This document shows positions 16,816 to 26,008 of a DNA stretch of 64,000 nucleotides, piece by piece (positions within the stretch are counted from its first letter, which is position 1; each line of letters begins with the position of its first letter). A model generated the notes under the pieces. It did not search any database. It saw only the letters and a list, made by a program, of their open reading frames with translations, and was not told the DNA's origin. Location of the stretch: NCBI RefSeq assembly GCF_005280275.1, contig NZ_CP040021.1, positions 1,761,001-1,825,000 on the forward strand, written 5' to 3'. The stretch comes from Salinivibrio kushneri (lineage in GTDB: Bacteria; Pseudomonadota; Gammaproteobacteria; Enterobacterales; Vibrionaceae). A program made the position numbers and the translations under genes.

Positions 16816-17745
16816 TTAAGCATCTTGGTGGGTCAAAAACGCCTCAACATTTGCACGAGAAGGAATCGAGGTTTGTGCGCCACGCTGAGTCACGGATAAT
16901 GCCGCCGCGGCATGCGCAAAGCGAATCGCCTGATAAAGTGTCTGTCCCTCTATCAGTCCTGTCACCAATGCACCATTAAAGGTATCGCCAGCGGCAGTGG
17001 TATCGACGGCATCGACCCTGAACCCAGGAATAAGCTGGCCCGCTTGTTCGCCTTTTTCACTCAGCCATACGCCTTGTTTGCCGAGGGTGATCATTACAAT
17101 CCCTACCCCTTTTTCATGGAGCACGTCCGAAGCCGCTTGCGCACTGGCAGTGTCAGTTACCGCGATACCGGTCAGGCTTTGGGCTTCCGTTTCATTCGGG
17201 GTGATAATATCGACCGCGGCAAGAAGCGCGTCGCTCAGCGGTGCGGCTGGGGCGGGATTAAGCACCACGTGAGTCTTTGCCGCTTTGGCATGAAACGCCG
17301 CCTTCTCAATGCCGCACATCGGTGTTTCTAACTGCATCAGTAAATAGTCAGCCTCGGCTATTCTGTCGAGATCGGCGGTAATAGCCTCTGCTGTCAAAGC
17401 CGCATTAGCTTCTGCCGAGAGCGCAATACTGTTCTCGCCCTGATCAGTTACTTGGATCATCGCAATCCCGGTCGGCGTATTCGCCTGCACCTTCACCGCA
17501 CTGACATCCATCCCTTCTTGCGCGTATGATTGACGAATATTTTGTCCATATGCGTCATTACCTACACTGGCAATAAAGGCGACATCGGCACCGCAACGCA
17601 CCGCCGCGACCGCTTGATTGGCCCCTTTGCCGCCGGCAATTACGGCATAATCGTGGCCGTGTAATGTCTCGCCCGGACGCGGAAAGTGAGGGACACGTAA
17701 AACATGATCAGCATTGACGCTGCCAAGAACAACCAATCGGCTCAT
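16816..17745 (-). CDS. rbsK: Ribokinase RbsK
   Basis: This is a 309-aa PfkB-family kinase that phosphorylates ribose to ribose-5-phosphate in the cytoplasm. The N-terminal GSVNADHVLRVPHFPRPGET and GGKGANQAVAAVR form the sugar-binding signature. The C-terminal signature is DTTAAGDTFNGAL, with the catalytic base Asp in AAGD. Length and both ends fit the family. Near the C-terminus, residues EGQTLY are spelled by an exact copy of the GGGACAGACACTTTA word (16933-16950), apparently with no length change relative to ribokinases. It is separated from rbsB by a hairpin that may lower its expression relative to the binding protein. Confidence 0.93.
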   Translation of the reverse strand: MSRLVVLGSVNADHVLRVPHFPRPGETLHGHDYAVIAGGKGANQAVAAVRCGADVAFIASVGNDAYGQNIRQSYAQEGMDVSAVKVQANTPTGIAMIQVTDQGENSIALSAEANAALTAEAITADLDRIAEADYLLMQLETPMCGIEKAAFHAKAAKTHVVLNPAPAAPLSDALLAAVDIITPNETEAQSLTGIAVTDTASAQAASDVLHEKGVGIVMITLGKQGVWLSEKGEQAGQLIPGFRVDAVDTTAAGDTFNGALVTGLIEGQTLYQAIRFAHAAAALSVTQRGAQTSIPSRANVEAFLTHQDA

Positions 17746-17770
17746 TACTATTCCTTACCGTTTTTAAATC

Positions 17771-17808
17771 AAAAAAGCACCACCCCCAGTGCGAACCCGA
17801 TGGTGCTC
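17771..17808 (-). terminator. Hairpin between rbsB and rbsK
   Basis: On the minus strand, AGCACCA and TGGTGCT form a 7-bp stem with an 18-nt loop, directly followed by six T. It lies between rbsB and rbsK, inside the operon. A partial terminator or 3' end stabiliser for the abundant rbsB message is a reasonable reading. Confidence 0.6.
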
Positions 17809-17829
17809 ACTATACGTTGCCCTGACGGC

Positions 17830-18723
17830 TTATTCAGCGATCGTTTCTTGGCTGATCACTTTAAGCGGCACAGGAATGTAGCTGTCTACCGACTCGCCTT
17901 TTAGCACCTTATCCGCGGTTTCAACACCAAGCTCACCAATCATACCCGGTTGCTGGGCGATGGTTGCTGCCAGATGACCACGTTCAACGGCCGCAATACC
18001 ATCTTTGGTGCCATCAAAACCGACAATGGTGACATCTTTGCCTGATGCCTGCACCGCACGCAACGCGCCAAATGCCATTTCATCGTTCTGGGCGAATACC
18101 GCTTCCACATCTGGGTGTGCGGCAAGCAGGTTTTCCATCACATTCAGACCTTTGGTACGGTCAAAATCCGCAGGCTGACTGGCGAGTAGCTCAACGTCGG
18201 TACCCTCGATGGCGTCCATAAAGCCTTCACCACGCTCGCGTGCGGCTGACGTGCCAGCAATACCCTCAAGTTGGATCACTTTGGCACGCTCACCGACTTT
18301 GCCGATGATGTATTCCGCCGCCATTTTACTGCCTTGAGCGTTATCAGAAGCAATATGACTCACCACTTCCCCACGACTCGCGCCACGGTCTAGGGTGATA
18401 ACCGGGATCTCCGCGCGATTCGCAATACGAATGGCGTTCGAGACCGCGTCTGAGTCAGTCGGATTAATCAAAATGGCTTTAACGCCACGGATGGTTAAAT
18501 CCTCCACATTCGAGAGCTCTTTACTGGCGTCGTTTTGCGAATCAAGCACCAAGAGCTCATAACCGAGATCTTCCGCTTTCTGCTCCGCGCCCTCTTTCAT
18601 GGTGACAAAAAATGGGTTGTTTAAGGTTGAAACCACGATTGCCATTCTATCTTCCGCTTGCGCACTGATGCTCAGCGTTGACGACAAAAGCGCGGTGGTA
18701 ATCAAGGTAGTCAGTTTTTTCAT
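17830..18723 (-). CDS. rbsB: Ribose ABC transporter periplasmic binding protein RbsB
   Basis: This is a 297-aa precursor of the periplasmic ribose receptor. A signal peptide ([23 protein letters not shown]) is cleaved before [10 protein letters not shown]. The mature start resembles classical Rbs[21 protein letters not shown], then [19 protein letters not shown] and [26 protein letters not shown] and [16 protein letters not shown] form the second lobe. It feeds ribose to RbsA/RbsC and, in relatives, also to chemoreceptors. It is followed by a hairpin and preceded by a 123-bp gap holding a GGGACAG word. Confidence 0.93.
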   Translation of the reverse strand: MKKLTTLITTALLSSTLSISAQAEDRMAIVVSTLNNPFFVTMKEGAEQKAEDLGYELLVLDSQNDASKELSNVEDLTIRGVKAILINPTDSDAVSNAIRIANRAEIPVITLDRGASRGEVVSHIASDNAQGSKMAAEYIIGKVGERAKVIQLEGIAGTSAARERGEGFMDAIEGTDVELLASQPADFDRTKGLNVMENLLAAHPDVEAVFAQNDEMAFGALRAVQASGKDVTIVGFDGTKDGIAAVERGHLAATIAQQPGMIGELGVETADKVLKGESVDSYIPVPLKVISQETIAE

Positions 18724-18777
18724 GCGTTCAGTCCTTTTGTGTTTGTAGGGTATTGTTTTTAATTGCTAATTAAACAG

Positions 18778-18797
18778 AAATAAAAGTGTCTGTCCCA
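18778..18797 (-). repeat. Single GGGACAGACACTTTT word inside the rbs operon
   Basis: AAATAAAAGTGTCTGTCCC (plus strand) lies in the rbsC-rbsB gap, so the word sits within the polycistronic transcript. ACAAGTTCTCCAACAAGCTCTC follows as a small imperfect duplication. Confidence 0.8.
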
Positions 18798-18846
18798 ACA
18801 AGTTCTCCAACAAGCTCTCTGTTTCGAAAAGCGCTGTCTCAAACAG

Positions 18847-19836
18847 CTATTTGTTTTTGTTATCCACCAGCACGGCGAGCAGAATCACCACCGCTTTGGC
18901 AATCATTTGGTAGTAAGACGACACGTCCAGCAGATTAAGGGCATTGTTCAAAAAGCCGATAATCAGCGCACCAATCAATGTGCCCATGATCTTGCCTTTA
19001 CCGCCCATTAAGCTGGTGCCGCCCAGCACCACCGCGGCAATCGCATCAAGCTCATAGCCAGCACCGGCAGTCGGTTGTCCGGAGGACAGGCGCGAGGTGA
19101 CGATGATCCCTGCCAGGGCCGCGAGCATGCCACACAGGCTATACACGCCCACCTTGATTCGATCGACATTAATGCCCGATAACCGCGCCGCAGATTCATT
19201 GCCACCAAGTGCGTAAATATAACGGCCAAAACGGGTGTGATTAAGCAGATACCACGCGCCGATAAACACGATTGCCATCAGCCACACGGGGACGGGAATG
19301 CCCAACAGGTAGCCGGTACCAAACCAGGCAAACGCGTCCGCGGTTTCAGTAAAGCCCGTTGAGATGGGGCGACCATCGGTATACACCATGGTCACGCCAC
19401 GATAGAGGGTCATTGCGACCAAGGTGGCAATAAACGCCTGCACCTTGCCTTTGGCCACCACGACGCCAGTCATGGCACCAATCGCCGCGCCTGCAAACAA
19501 GGCGGTGGGCACTGCCACTAACACTGGCACCTCAACCGCAATCAAACTCGCGGCAAACGCGCCGCACAGGGCCAACACCGAGCCAACACTCAAGTCGATA
19601 CCCGCGGTTAAAATCACCAATGTCATCCCCACGGCAATAATGGCGTTTACCGAGGTTTGACGTAGGATGTTAAGCAGGTTGTCGACCATGAAAAAGTTGC
19701 TGTTTAAAAATGACATCACCACGATCAGCACCAACAGGGCAATGAGCGATTTTTGCTCAATCAACCATGCTTTGCTGAACAGGGGTTTACGTCCATCTTC
19801 TGACGGCTGGGACTTATTCATTGCATTCTCGCTCAT
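18847..19836 (-). CDS. rbsC: Ribose ABC transporter permease RbsC
   Basis: This is a 329-aa inner-membrane permease of the monosaccharide ABC family with 8-10 hydrophobic segments. Family blocks include [49 protein letters not shown], and [22 protein letters not shown], the loop that contacts the ATPase. The end is [20 protein letters not shown]. The start overlaps the rbsA stop as ATGA. A 123-bp gap with one GGGACAG word separates it from rbsB. Confidence 0.93.
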   Translation of the reverse strand: MSENAMNKSQPSEDGRKPLFSKAWLIEQKSLIALLVLIVVMSFLNSNFFMVDNLLNILRQTSVNAIIAVGMTLVILTAGIDLSVGSVLALCGAFAASLIAVEVPVLVAVPTALFAGAAIGAMTGVVVAKGKVQAFIATLVAMTLYRGVTMVYTDGRPISTGFTETADAFAWFGTGYLLGIPVPVWLMAIVFIGAWYLLNHTRFGRYIYALGGNESAARLSGINVDRIKVGVYSLCGMLAALAGIIVTSRLSSGQPTAGAGYELDAIAAVVLGGTSLMGGKGKIMGTLIGALIIGFLNNALNLLDVSSYYQMIAKAVVILLAVLVDNKNK

Positions 19837-21338
19837 GCTGCATCCTCATTGGCATCTTTGCCTACCGCACAGGCAAGCAGGGTTTCTTGGTTAGCGTCTT
19901 TGGCATCAAACTCACCGCATACACGGCCTTCGTGCATCACTAAAATGCGGTCGCTCATGCCAAGCACTTCGGGCATTTCTGACGACACCAAGATGATGCT
20001 CATGCCCTCGGCTTTAAATTGGTTAATTAGCTGATAAATCTCTTTTTTGGCGCCGACATCGACCCCCCGAGTCGGCTCGTCCAAGATCAGCACTTTCGGT
20101 TTAGTCATCAGCCCTTTGGCGATCGCCACTTTCTGCTGATTCCCGCCCGATAAGTTGCCAATGGTTTGCTCGCGGGTGGGGGTTTTGATGTTAAAAAGCC
20201 GGATAAAATCATCTACTGCCATCACTTCATCGCGCGGCTGAATTTTTCCCCAATGGGTGAGCTTATCGAGTGCACTGAGTGACATGTTGTCTTTCACCGA
20301 TAACCCCAGCACCAAGCCCTCGCCTTTGCGGTCTTCAGAGATGTAAGCAATGCCGTTGGCCAGCGCATCTTGTGGGCTCACGGGGTTAATCACCTTGCCA
20401 TCAAGCCGAATAACGCCGACTTCACGCGGCATGGCGCCATAGATAATTTTCATTAACTCCGTGCGCCCGGCGCCCATCAGGCCCGATACACCCAGAATTT
20501 CACTACGGTGCAGCTGAAAACTCACCGCTTCCACCCCGTGGCCGCTGACATTTTCCACTTCAAGGCTTATTCCATCAGGGGTAACATCGCTTCGTGGATA
20601 TTGTTCAGCGAGTTTGCGGCCCACCATCATTTCAATCAGGCCGTCTTCATCGGTATCACTCACGGGACACTCACCAATAAACTTGCCGTCGCGTAACACG
20701 GTGATCCGATCGCAGACCTCAAAAATTTCTTTTAAACGGTGAGAGATATAAACAATGCCGCAGCCTTGCGCTCGCAGCTCGTTGATCACCGCAAACAGCG
20801 AGGCGGTTTCGGTGTCGGTCAAGGCATCGGTCGGCTCATCCATAATGATCACCTGCGACTCAAACGACAGCGCTTTGGCAATTTCCACCATTTGCTGCTC
20901 ACCCAAGCTCAGGCTGCCAAGTGGCGTAGTGCCACGTGCTTTCACATTTAAACGCGCCAACAGCTTATCGGCTTCTTCAGCCATCTTGGTCCAGTCAATC
21001 TTGCCAAACCGGTTAGTAAACTCGCGGCCTAAAAAGATGTTCTCTGCAATGGTAAGCTCTGGGATCAAATTGAGCTCTTGGTGAATAATACTGATCCCCG
21101 CTTGCTGCGAATCACGCGGGCCTTTAAACGAGACCGGCACGCCTTGATAGTTCACGTCACCACTGTCGGCGTGATAAATCCCGGTGAGTACCTTCATCAA
21201 GGTGGACTTGCCCGCGCCATTTTCACCGAGTAGTGCCATTACCTCACCGGGATAGACATTTAAGCTCGCCTCATCGAGGGCGCGCACCCCGGGAAAGGTT
21301 TTTACGACTTGGCTGAGTTGTAAGATAGGTTGCGTCAT
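19833..21338 (-). CDS. rbsA: Ribose ABC transporter ATPase RbsA
   Basis: This is a 501-aa protein with two fused nucleotide-binding domains that drives ribose import. The first domain has Walker [10 protein letters not shown], signature LSLGEQQM and Walker [12 protein letters not shown]. The second has a degenerate P-loop [10 protein letters not shown], signature LSGGNQQK and [13 protein letters not shown]. The frame is open to 21410, but the family start is [17 protein letters not shown] at 21338, 23 bp after the rbsD stop. It is coupled to rbsC by ATGA. Confidence 0.93.
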   Translation of the reverse strand: MTQPILQLSQVVKTFPGVRALDEASLNVYPGEVMALLGENGAGKSTLMKVLTGIYHADSGDVNYQGVPVSFKGPRDSQQAGISIIHQELNLIPELTIAENIFLGREFTNRFGKIDWTKMAEEADKLLARLNVKARGTTPLGSLSLGEQQMVEIAKALSFESQVIIMDEPTDALTDTETASLFAVINELRAQGCGIVYISHRLKEIFEVCDRITVLRDGKFIGECPVSDTDEDGLIEMMVGRKLAEQYPRSDVTPDGISLEVENVSGHGVEAVSFQLHRSEILGVSGLMGAGRTELMKIIYGAMPREVGVIRLDGKVINPVSPQDALANGIAYISEDRKGEGLVLGLSVKDNMSLSALDKLTHWGKIQPRDEVMAVDDFIRLFNIKTPTREQTIGNLSGGNQQKVAIAKGLMTKPKVLILDEPTRGVDVGAKKEIYQLINQFKAEGMSIILVSSEMPEVLGMSDRILVMHEGRVCGEFDAKDANQETLLACAVGKDANEDAA

Positions 21339-21361
21339 TGTGGTTACTCGCTTAGGCCCAC

Positions 21362-21781
21362 CTAAAAGGTGACACCGGCTTGGAAAATCACATTGGCATA
21401 AGGCGTGCACTCTCCGGTGCGCACCACCGCTTTGCTCTGCACCGTGCGTGCTTTAAACGCCTCGTGGCTGATCGTGGTCACAGTGATCGGCTGCTGACGA
21501 GCAGCACTCTCTTGCTCTAATCGTGCAAGCAAAGTTTGATGTAGCGCGGGGCTGACCGCTGCAAGCTCTTCTGCAATCACCACCGACTCAATGCAAGTGT
21601 GAGCTAACACCGCCTCGACCGTTTGCATAAAGCTCGGCACGCCTTGGGTCAGCGCCAAATCAATACGCGACACCGAGTTGGGGATCGGCAGCCCCGCATC
21701 ACACACCGTCAATTCATCGGTATGCCCGATTTGGGTGACTAGCTGTGCAAGTTCTGGATGGAGCAAACCATGTTTATTCAT
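21362..21781 (-). CDS. rbsD: D-ribose pyranase RbsD
   Basis: This 139-aa enzyme interconverts beta-pyran and beta-furan ribose, feeding ribokinase. It starts [20 protein letters not shown] with the conserved catalytic-site block [16 protein letters not shown] and ends [17 protein letters not shown], both as in the family. It is the first gene of the rbs operon. The RbsR operator palindrome lies about 93 bp upstream of its start. Confidence 0.93.
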   Translation of the reverse strand: MNKHGLLHPELAQLVTQIGHTDELTVCDAGLPIPNSVSRIDLALTQGVPSFMQTVEAVLAHTCIESVVIAEELAAVSPALHQTLLARLEQESAARQQPITVTTISHEAFKARTVQSKAVVRTGECTPYANVIFQAGVTF

Positions 21782-21873
21782 TCATCACCTTCTCACTCAC
21801 GATGGACTTAATCAGCGCTTACCATGCGCTGTCACGTTTTCTTGTGATTGGCTTTTTCCTGAGAGAAAACGCC

Positions 21874-21889
21874 ATCGAAACGTTTCGAT
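21874..21889. promoter_or_regulatory. RbsR operator (perfect 16-bp palindrome)
   Basis: ATCGAAACGTTTCGAT is a perfect palindrome with the central CG typical of LacI/GalR operators, placed upstream of rbsD. Together with an rbsR gene at the operon end, this gives direct autoregulation. The rbs promoter should overlap it. I could not fix -10 and -35 boxes with confidence. The rest of 21890-22027 has only a short GCAGATG/CATCTGC hairpin at about 21902-21931. Confidence 0.85.
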
Positions 21890-22027
21890 ATGAGTAAATA
21901 ATGCAGATGAAAGAAAAATTTCACCATCTGCAAACATCACAGATGTGAGAAGGATCGACTATTGATATTGGAATCATTAGTAAAGGGAGGGGAAGATCAC
22001 ATTAGGGGGTGGGAGAGACTAGAGAGA

Positions 22028-22240
22028 TCCTAGGGTCCTAGGGTCCTAGGGTCCTAGGGTCCTAGGGTCCTAGGGGCAGAATACGGAAAAAAGCATATCG
22101 TGCCTAGTCCTGTAGGTAAAGTTCCTAGGGCCTAGGTCCTAGGATCCTAGGCCCTGCTTTCCGCTCTTCTCCGTATTCTGTAAGCGAAGCGCTCCGTATT
22201 CCCATTCACGAATACAGAGTACAGAAAAAGCAAGACCCTG
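22028..22240. repeat. CCTAGG/GAATACGG module, left copy 1
   Basis: Six exact tandem copies of TCCTAGGG occupy 22028-22075. CAGAATACGGAAAA and a conserved spacer (GCATATCGTGCCT ... GTAAAG) follow, then a second CCTAGG run at 22122-22152. Next are CCTGCTTTCCGCTCTTCTC, CGTATTCTGTAAGCG and GCTCCGTATTC. The CCTAGG units are self-complementary, and GAATACGG pairs with CCGTATTC, so the whole module can fold. The same arrangement recurs at 22852 and twice at 61201-61540, always in the same orientation. Confidence 0.85.
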
Positions 22241-22262
22241 ATGCGAGCGCGATCTGCTCTAT

Positions 22263-22487
22263 CTAGTCTCTTGTCTGTAGAAGCGAAGCGTCTCGGCTCT
22301 CTTCGTTCTCCGGTTGCTCACTTAAACCCGGCACCGCTTGGCAAAACGTGCATTCTTCATTATCAACCGAGGCACCGCCCGACTCGACATAGCGAATACG
22401 ATGACTCGCTTTGCCTCGATTAGCCGACACCGCAAACCGCCGCTGGTCACGCTCGGGAATGGTCTTTTCTGTGTCATGCTCAGCCAT
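22263..22487 (-). CDS. Unrecognised 74-aa protein (duplicated gene, copy A)
   Basis: The protein starts MAEHDTEKTIPERDQRR, continues FAVSANRGKASHRIRYVESG and has a short Cys motif ECTFC near residues 45-49, then VPGLSEQP and a charged tail. AAGGAGGT lies 5 nt before the ATG, a near-ideal ribosome-binding site, so it is very likely translated. It is hydrophilic and basic in the first half, with no signal peptide. I do not recognise a family. The first 59 codons and about 90 bp upstream are duplicated in tandem (copy B). Only copy A keeps what looks like the original C-terminus (ENEESRDASLLQTRD). It lies between two CCTAGG modules at the left edge of the capsule island. Confidence 0.65.
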   Translation of the reverse strand: MAEHDTEKTIPERDQRRFAVSANRGKASHRIRYVESGGASVDNEECTFCQAVPGLSEQPENEESRDASLLQTRD

Positions 22488-22851
22488 GATTTACCTCCTT
22501 CAAATACCGAGAACCGCCTAGCTGTATGTTAACGGAGCAACGCTAAGCAGACTAACCAAAAGTGCCTGTCCCGATAACCTTGGTTGCTCACTTAAACCCG
22601 GCACCGCTTGGCAAAATGTGCACTCTTCATTATTCACCGAGGCACCGCCCGACTCGACGTAGCGAATACGATGACTCGCTTTGCCTCGATTAGCCGACAC
22701 CGCAAACCGCCGCTGGTCACGCTCGGGAATGGTCTTTTCTGTGTCATGCTCAGCCATGATTTACCTCCTTCAAATACCGAGAACCGCCTAGCTGTATGTT
22801 AACGGAGCAACGCTAAGCAGCCTAACCAAAAGTGCCTGTCCCGATAACCTT
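22312..22851. repeat. 270-bp tandem duplication
   Basis: 22312-22581 and 22582-22851 are direct, adjacent copies of exactly 270 bp with only about half a dozen differences (for example ACGTGCATTC versus ATGTGCACTC, and GCAGACTAAC versus GCAGCCTAAC). The unit contains most of a small gene, its ribosome-binding site and one AAAGTGCCTGTCCCG word at the junction end. The few differences indicate a recent event. Confidence 0.95.
22518..22757 (-). CDS. Unrecognised protein, duplicated gene copy B with altered C-terminus
   Basis: The first 59 residues are identical to copy A except Asn for Asp in SVNNEECTFC. The same AAGGAGGT ribosome-binding site is present. After SEQP the frame runs into the upstream part of copy A, including the GGGACAG word, giving a different 20-residue tail (RLSGQALLVSLLSVAPLTYS). 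Copy B is therefore a fusion created by the duplication junction rather than an independent full gene. Whether it is functional is unknown. Confidence 0.55.
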   Translation of the reverse strand: MAEHDTEKTIPERDQRRFAVSANRGKASHRIRYVESGGASVNNEECTFCQAVPGLSEQPRLSGQALLVSLLSVAPLTYS

Positions 22852-22990
22852 TGTAGATAAAGTTCCTAGGGCCTAGGATCTAGGAACTAGGCCCTGCTTT
22901 CCACTCTTCTCAGTATTCTGTAAGCGCAGCGCTCCGTATTCCGTATTCGAGCTTTTAAATACAGCGTACAGAAAAAGCTAGAACCTCAAT
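22852..22990. repeat. CCTAGG/GAATACGG module, left copy 2
   Basis: It begins TGTAGATAAAGTTCCTAGGG, then GCCTAGGATCTAGGAACTAGG, CCCTGCTTTCCACTCTTCTC, AGTATTCTGTAAGCGCAGCG and CTCCGTATTCCGTATTC, followed by ACAGCGTACAGAAAAAGC. It has the same order and orientation as 22105-22240 and lies immediately before the end of the leftward kpsC gene. Confidence 0.85.
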
Positions 22991-23024
22991 GCGAGTACGA
23001 GGCTACTCGTATCGCATTCTCAAA

Positions 23025-25049
23025 CTAATGCCTACGCAACTTTAACCATTGTCTAAATAGCCACTGAGATAGATGGTTTTTTTTCGAAGGCCTTTGCCGC
23101 TGTTCGTGCATCCAACCAATAGTCTGCTCTGGTGTGAGGTAATAGCCTGTATCGGGGCTAACGTAAAAAGGATAGTAGATTAAGGTTGCTGCCACTAGTT
23201 CAGGCAATGTACGTTGCATACCTCGACGTTCATGAGGATAAATGTCTTCAGTTAACCCCCACCCCGAATAAAATGGCTGGCCATAGCAGGTCACAGGCAC
23301 GCCACGTAGCAAGGCTTCAAATCCAGTCAATGATGTTAAGGTATGCACCTCATCAACATGGTCCAGCAAATAAGCCATATCAACGTTACCAATAACTTCA
23401 TTGGCAAACTGCTCGGCGGTTTGCTCATCTTGTCCTTGCAACCGCAAACCCGCCTGCACATCTGGATGAGGTTTGTATACGATAAAAGCATGTGGATTAT
23501 TCTCTCGCACCGCTTGGAGCAGAGAGAGGTTACTCTTTAATTCAGGTGATCCAAAGCGAATAGATGCGTCAGATTCAACTTGCCCAGGCACCAATATCAC
23601 TCGTTGCCCCTGTGGAGGTTGCCAAGCGCTATCGCCAATATTGTATTTACTGAGTTTGAGTTCAACCAAGCGACTCATTATTGCCTTGGCACGCTGTAGA
23701 TCACATTCAGAAAAACGCGTTTCGATTAAAACGCGCTCTAAACGTGATGGGCGAGAAGCGTCATAGTAAATACCCAAATCATCAACCACCCAAGACACAG
23801 GTCGAATCAAATCAGCCCCCAAACCAACCGAGCGAATAAACCCATCTTCCACACGTAAATCTGCCGATTTTGCATTCCCCCAGCGTAAAATCCGTTGAGA
23901 CGCAGGTAGAGGTTTATAGGCTTTATCAATCAAGGGGATGTGCTTTTTATGTTGGCACACAAACTCTAGTTTTGCACCTTTCAAAAAGTCAACGAGTACA
24001 GGCTTTTTCCATCGAGGCATATCAATGGCTGTGATATCACCAACAATACGTTGCGACTGCTGACGCTGAAATGCTAACCAAGCCATTAAATCTTCTACTT
24101 GACAGGACCGTTGCCACTCTGGGTGCCAATAGCGGGGGTATGAAATCAATGCAGCATAGACAAGCTGTTCAATGGTCACGGGCTTCCTTCGATCCGGAGC
24201 GGGCAAATCATCAATGGTAACGCCCCACCCTGCATAAAAAGGCATACCAAACGTATGAACTACTTTCTCCCATAAAAGAGCTTCGAAGCCCATTTGAGAA
24301 GTCACACAAAAGACCGCACTTGCGTTTTCAAGCAGTTTGGGTGGATGAATATCGTCGGCTAATAGCGCGATTCGATCTGAGTGAGCCTTGAATAAATCAG
24401 CAGCCGCTTGCCCCGTTAAGTAGCCAGATTTTTTACCTGCAAATACATCCGGGTGAGTTTTTATCACAACCTGATGATTCGGATACAAGGTTAGCGCGCT
24501 ATCCAACATTCTGCGAAAGCAGCTCTCATCGGCGAGACCATCGCGCACAGAGGCATCTCCCTTGGTCTGGTCAACAACCAATACGAACGGCTTATCAATA
24601 GCAGGAATCGTTTTCTCAATACTATGGTTATACTTGGATACTCGGAGTGTCTGCCATTGTTTTAATAGCTCTTGCGCCCTTCGCTTCTGCGCTTCAGATA
24701 ATGGCTGTGTTATCAACTGCTCTAACCGAGAAGGTCGCGCAGCATCATAATAGATGCCCACATCATCTATCACGATAGAAAGCGGCGGTGATTGATGCCC
24801 CAGCAGTAGCGATCGTAAAAATCCATCTTCTAAGCGAACAACAGGCAGCTGTCTGCGCTCAGCAAAACGCTTTGCTTTTAAAGACGAAGGTTTATTCCCC
24901 CATGCGACAACCGCTGCACGAGAAGAGAGGTTTAGAGAAACATAGCGCCTCATGGGCGACAAGTATCGAATAGGCTGCCCAATGAGTTCCGATAGATGCG
25001 CAATGCTTGATAACGCTGGAGAAATGGTTAAAAACTGAGAAAAGTTCAT
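23025..25049 (-). CDS. kpsC: Capsule polysaccharide protein KpsC (dual beta-Kdo transferase type)
   Basis: This is a 674-aa cytoplasmic, membrane-associated protein with two tandem KpsC/KpsS-like domains. KpsC adds Kdo residues to the lipid-linked anchor of ABC-exported capsules. Domain 1 (about 60-330) carries RLEDGFLRSLLLG, VIDDVGIYYDAARPSRLE and FYAGWGVTIDDLPAPDRR. Domain 2 (about 380-640) carries RVEDGFIRSVGLGADL, VVDDLGIYYDASRPSRLE, VPGQVESDASIRFGSP, IVYKPHPDVQ and FYSGWGLTEDIYPHERR. Both copies of the key motifs look intact, and the length is close to E. coli KpsC. It is the last gene of the leftward island and overlaps the upstream glycosyltransferase by ATGA. Confidence 0.9.
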   Translation of the reverse strand: MNFSQFLTISPALSSIAHLSELIGQPIRYLSPMRRYVSLNLSSRAAVVAWGNKPSSLKAKRFAERRQLPVVRLEDGFLRSLLLGHQSPPLSIVIDDVGIYYDAARPSRLEQLITQPLSEAQKRRAQELLKQWQTLRVSKYNHSIEKTIPAIDKPFVLVVDQTKGDASVRDGLADESCFRRMLDSALTLYPNHQVVIKTHPDVFAGKKSGYLTGQAAADLFKAHSDRIALLADDIHPPKLLENASAVFCVTSQMGFEALLWEKVVHTFGMPFYAGWGVTIDDLPAPDRRKPVTIEQLVYAALISYPRYWHPEWQRSCQVEDLMAWLAFQRQQSQRIVGDITAIDMPRWKKPVLVDFLKGAKLEFVCQHKKHIPLIDKAYKPLPASQRILRWGNAKSADLRVEDGFIRSVGLGADLIRPVSWVVDDLGIYYDASRPSRLERVLIETRFSECDLQRAKAIMSRLVELKLSKYNIGDSAWQPPQGQRVILVPGQVESDASIRFGSPELKSNLSLLQAVRENNPHAFIVYKPHPDVQAGLRLQGQDEQTAEQFANEVIGNVDMAYLLDHVDEVHTLTSLTGFEALLRGVPVTCYGQPFYSGWGLTEDIYPHERRGMQRTLPELVAATLIYYPFYVSPDTGYYLTPEQTIGWMHEQRQRPSKKNHLSQWLFRQWLKLRRH

Positions 25050-26008
25050 TCTTTATCTACCACATTCCTAGCAAGTAGCGATTTGTAATAATTTTGATCC
25101 TTTAATAACATGGCAATCGCGTTGTACCAACGCTCATGATCCATCGGAACTACCAGCCCATTTACCTGGTCAATGACTTGGTCTCGATAAGCTGGATGCT
25201 CGGCATAAACGCCCACTGCGCCCGCTTGGGTAATATCGTAAAACTTCGTGCATGATCGTGCGGCATTGAATTGGCTATCTAGCAAGGGAGCTAAACCGAT
25301 ATGACGCCCGCCCCTTGCCAATAAAGCGCGATAATTCGGCCAAGACATCGGATGTAACACATGCACTCGTGGCAGGTGTCGAAATAAAAGATTGGTTTCA
25401 CCGTCACCAATAATTTCAATACTTAAATGAGGGAAATCACACAATAGCCGTTCAAATAGCGGCTTTAACCATAAAAACTCCTGCTTATGGCTTGCCGATC
25501 CGTGGTAAAAAATAGTCTGAGTAATGGTTTGAGCCTGCCATGTACTTGGTGGACACACCACTGGCTGCCAACTCGCATATTTTTTCGCTAGATAGTGATT
25601 CGCAACCCATAACTGCGCACCGATATCACGTAAAAACCGCTGATGTTTCAAGGCATAATTCCAGAGCTTCCAACGATAGCGAATCGTTAATCCGGATGTC
25701 GCTTGCCAATCCAGTAAATCGTCATCGATAAACAACACAATTGACGCTATTTTTTGACGATTATTTTTAATCCACGTCCGCCATGTTTTATTCATATAGC
25801 GAACAAATAGAAGATTCAATTTTTCACCTGGCTCGCTCTCATCAGTTTCGTGACTAGTGAGACATTGATTAGGGGTCTCAGCTAATAAAACACATTGCCA
25901 ATCTGCATGCATCGCCGACAGCTTAGGTCTTACAAAAAAATCAAATGAAGGATTTTCACGCTCTTGAATCACTACCCACTGGGAGGATGACGAATCTGTC
26001 GACATCAT
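25046..26008 (-). CDS. Glycosyltransferase (GT4-like) of the capsule locus
   Basis: This is a 320-aa protein. The start is the ATG at 26008 (MMSTDSSSSQW), with TTGGAG about 8 nt upstream and ATGA-type overlap with the preceding stop; longer in-frame extensions overlap that gene. The fold is GT-B: IFYHGSASHKQEFLWLKPLF opens the nucleotide-sugar domain, followed by LSIEIIGDGE, VHVLHPMSWPNYRALLARGG, and KFYDITQAGAVGVYAEHPAY in place of the usual EX7E block. Sugar and acceptor specificity cannot be told. It overlaps kpsC (ATGA). Confidence 0.7.
   Translation of the reverse strand: MMSTDSSSSQWVVIQERENPSFDFFVRPKLSAMHADWQCVLLAETPNQCLTSHETDESEPGEKLNLLFVRYMNKTWRTWIKNNRQKIASIVLFIDDDLLDWQATSGLTIRYRWKLWNYALKHQRFLRDIGAQLWVANHYLAKKYASWQPVVCPPSTWQAQTITQTIFYHGSASHKQEFLWLKPLFERLLCDFPHLSIEIIGDGETNLLFRHLPRVHVLHPMSWPNYRALLARGGRHIGLAPLLDSQFNAARSCTKFYDITQAGAVGVYAEHPAYRDQVIDQVNGLVVPMDHERWYNAIAMLLKDQNYYKSLLARNVVDKE

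Noticed and set aside
21940-21965. CRP site upstream of rbsD
   Set aside because: TGTGA and TCACA half-sites are present but in the wrong order and spacing for a CRP palindrome.
22028-22240. Repeat modules as a CRISPR array
   Set aside because: The 7-8-bp units are contiguous without spacers, the longer conserved spacer text is the same in each copy, and no cas genes are present.
22312-22851. Tandem 270-bp units as integron gene cassettes
   Set aside because: They are direct, nearly identical copies, and I see no attC-type R'/R'' core sites (RYYYAAC/GTTRRRY pair) at unit ends and no integrase. A simple tandem duplication explains them.
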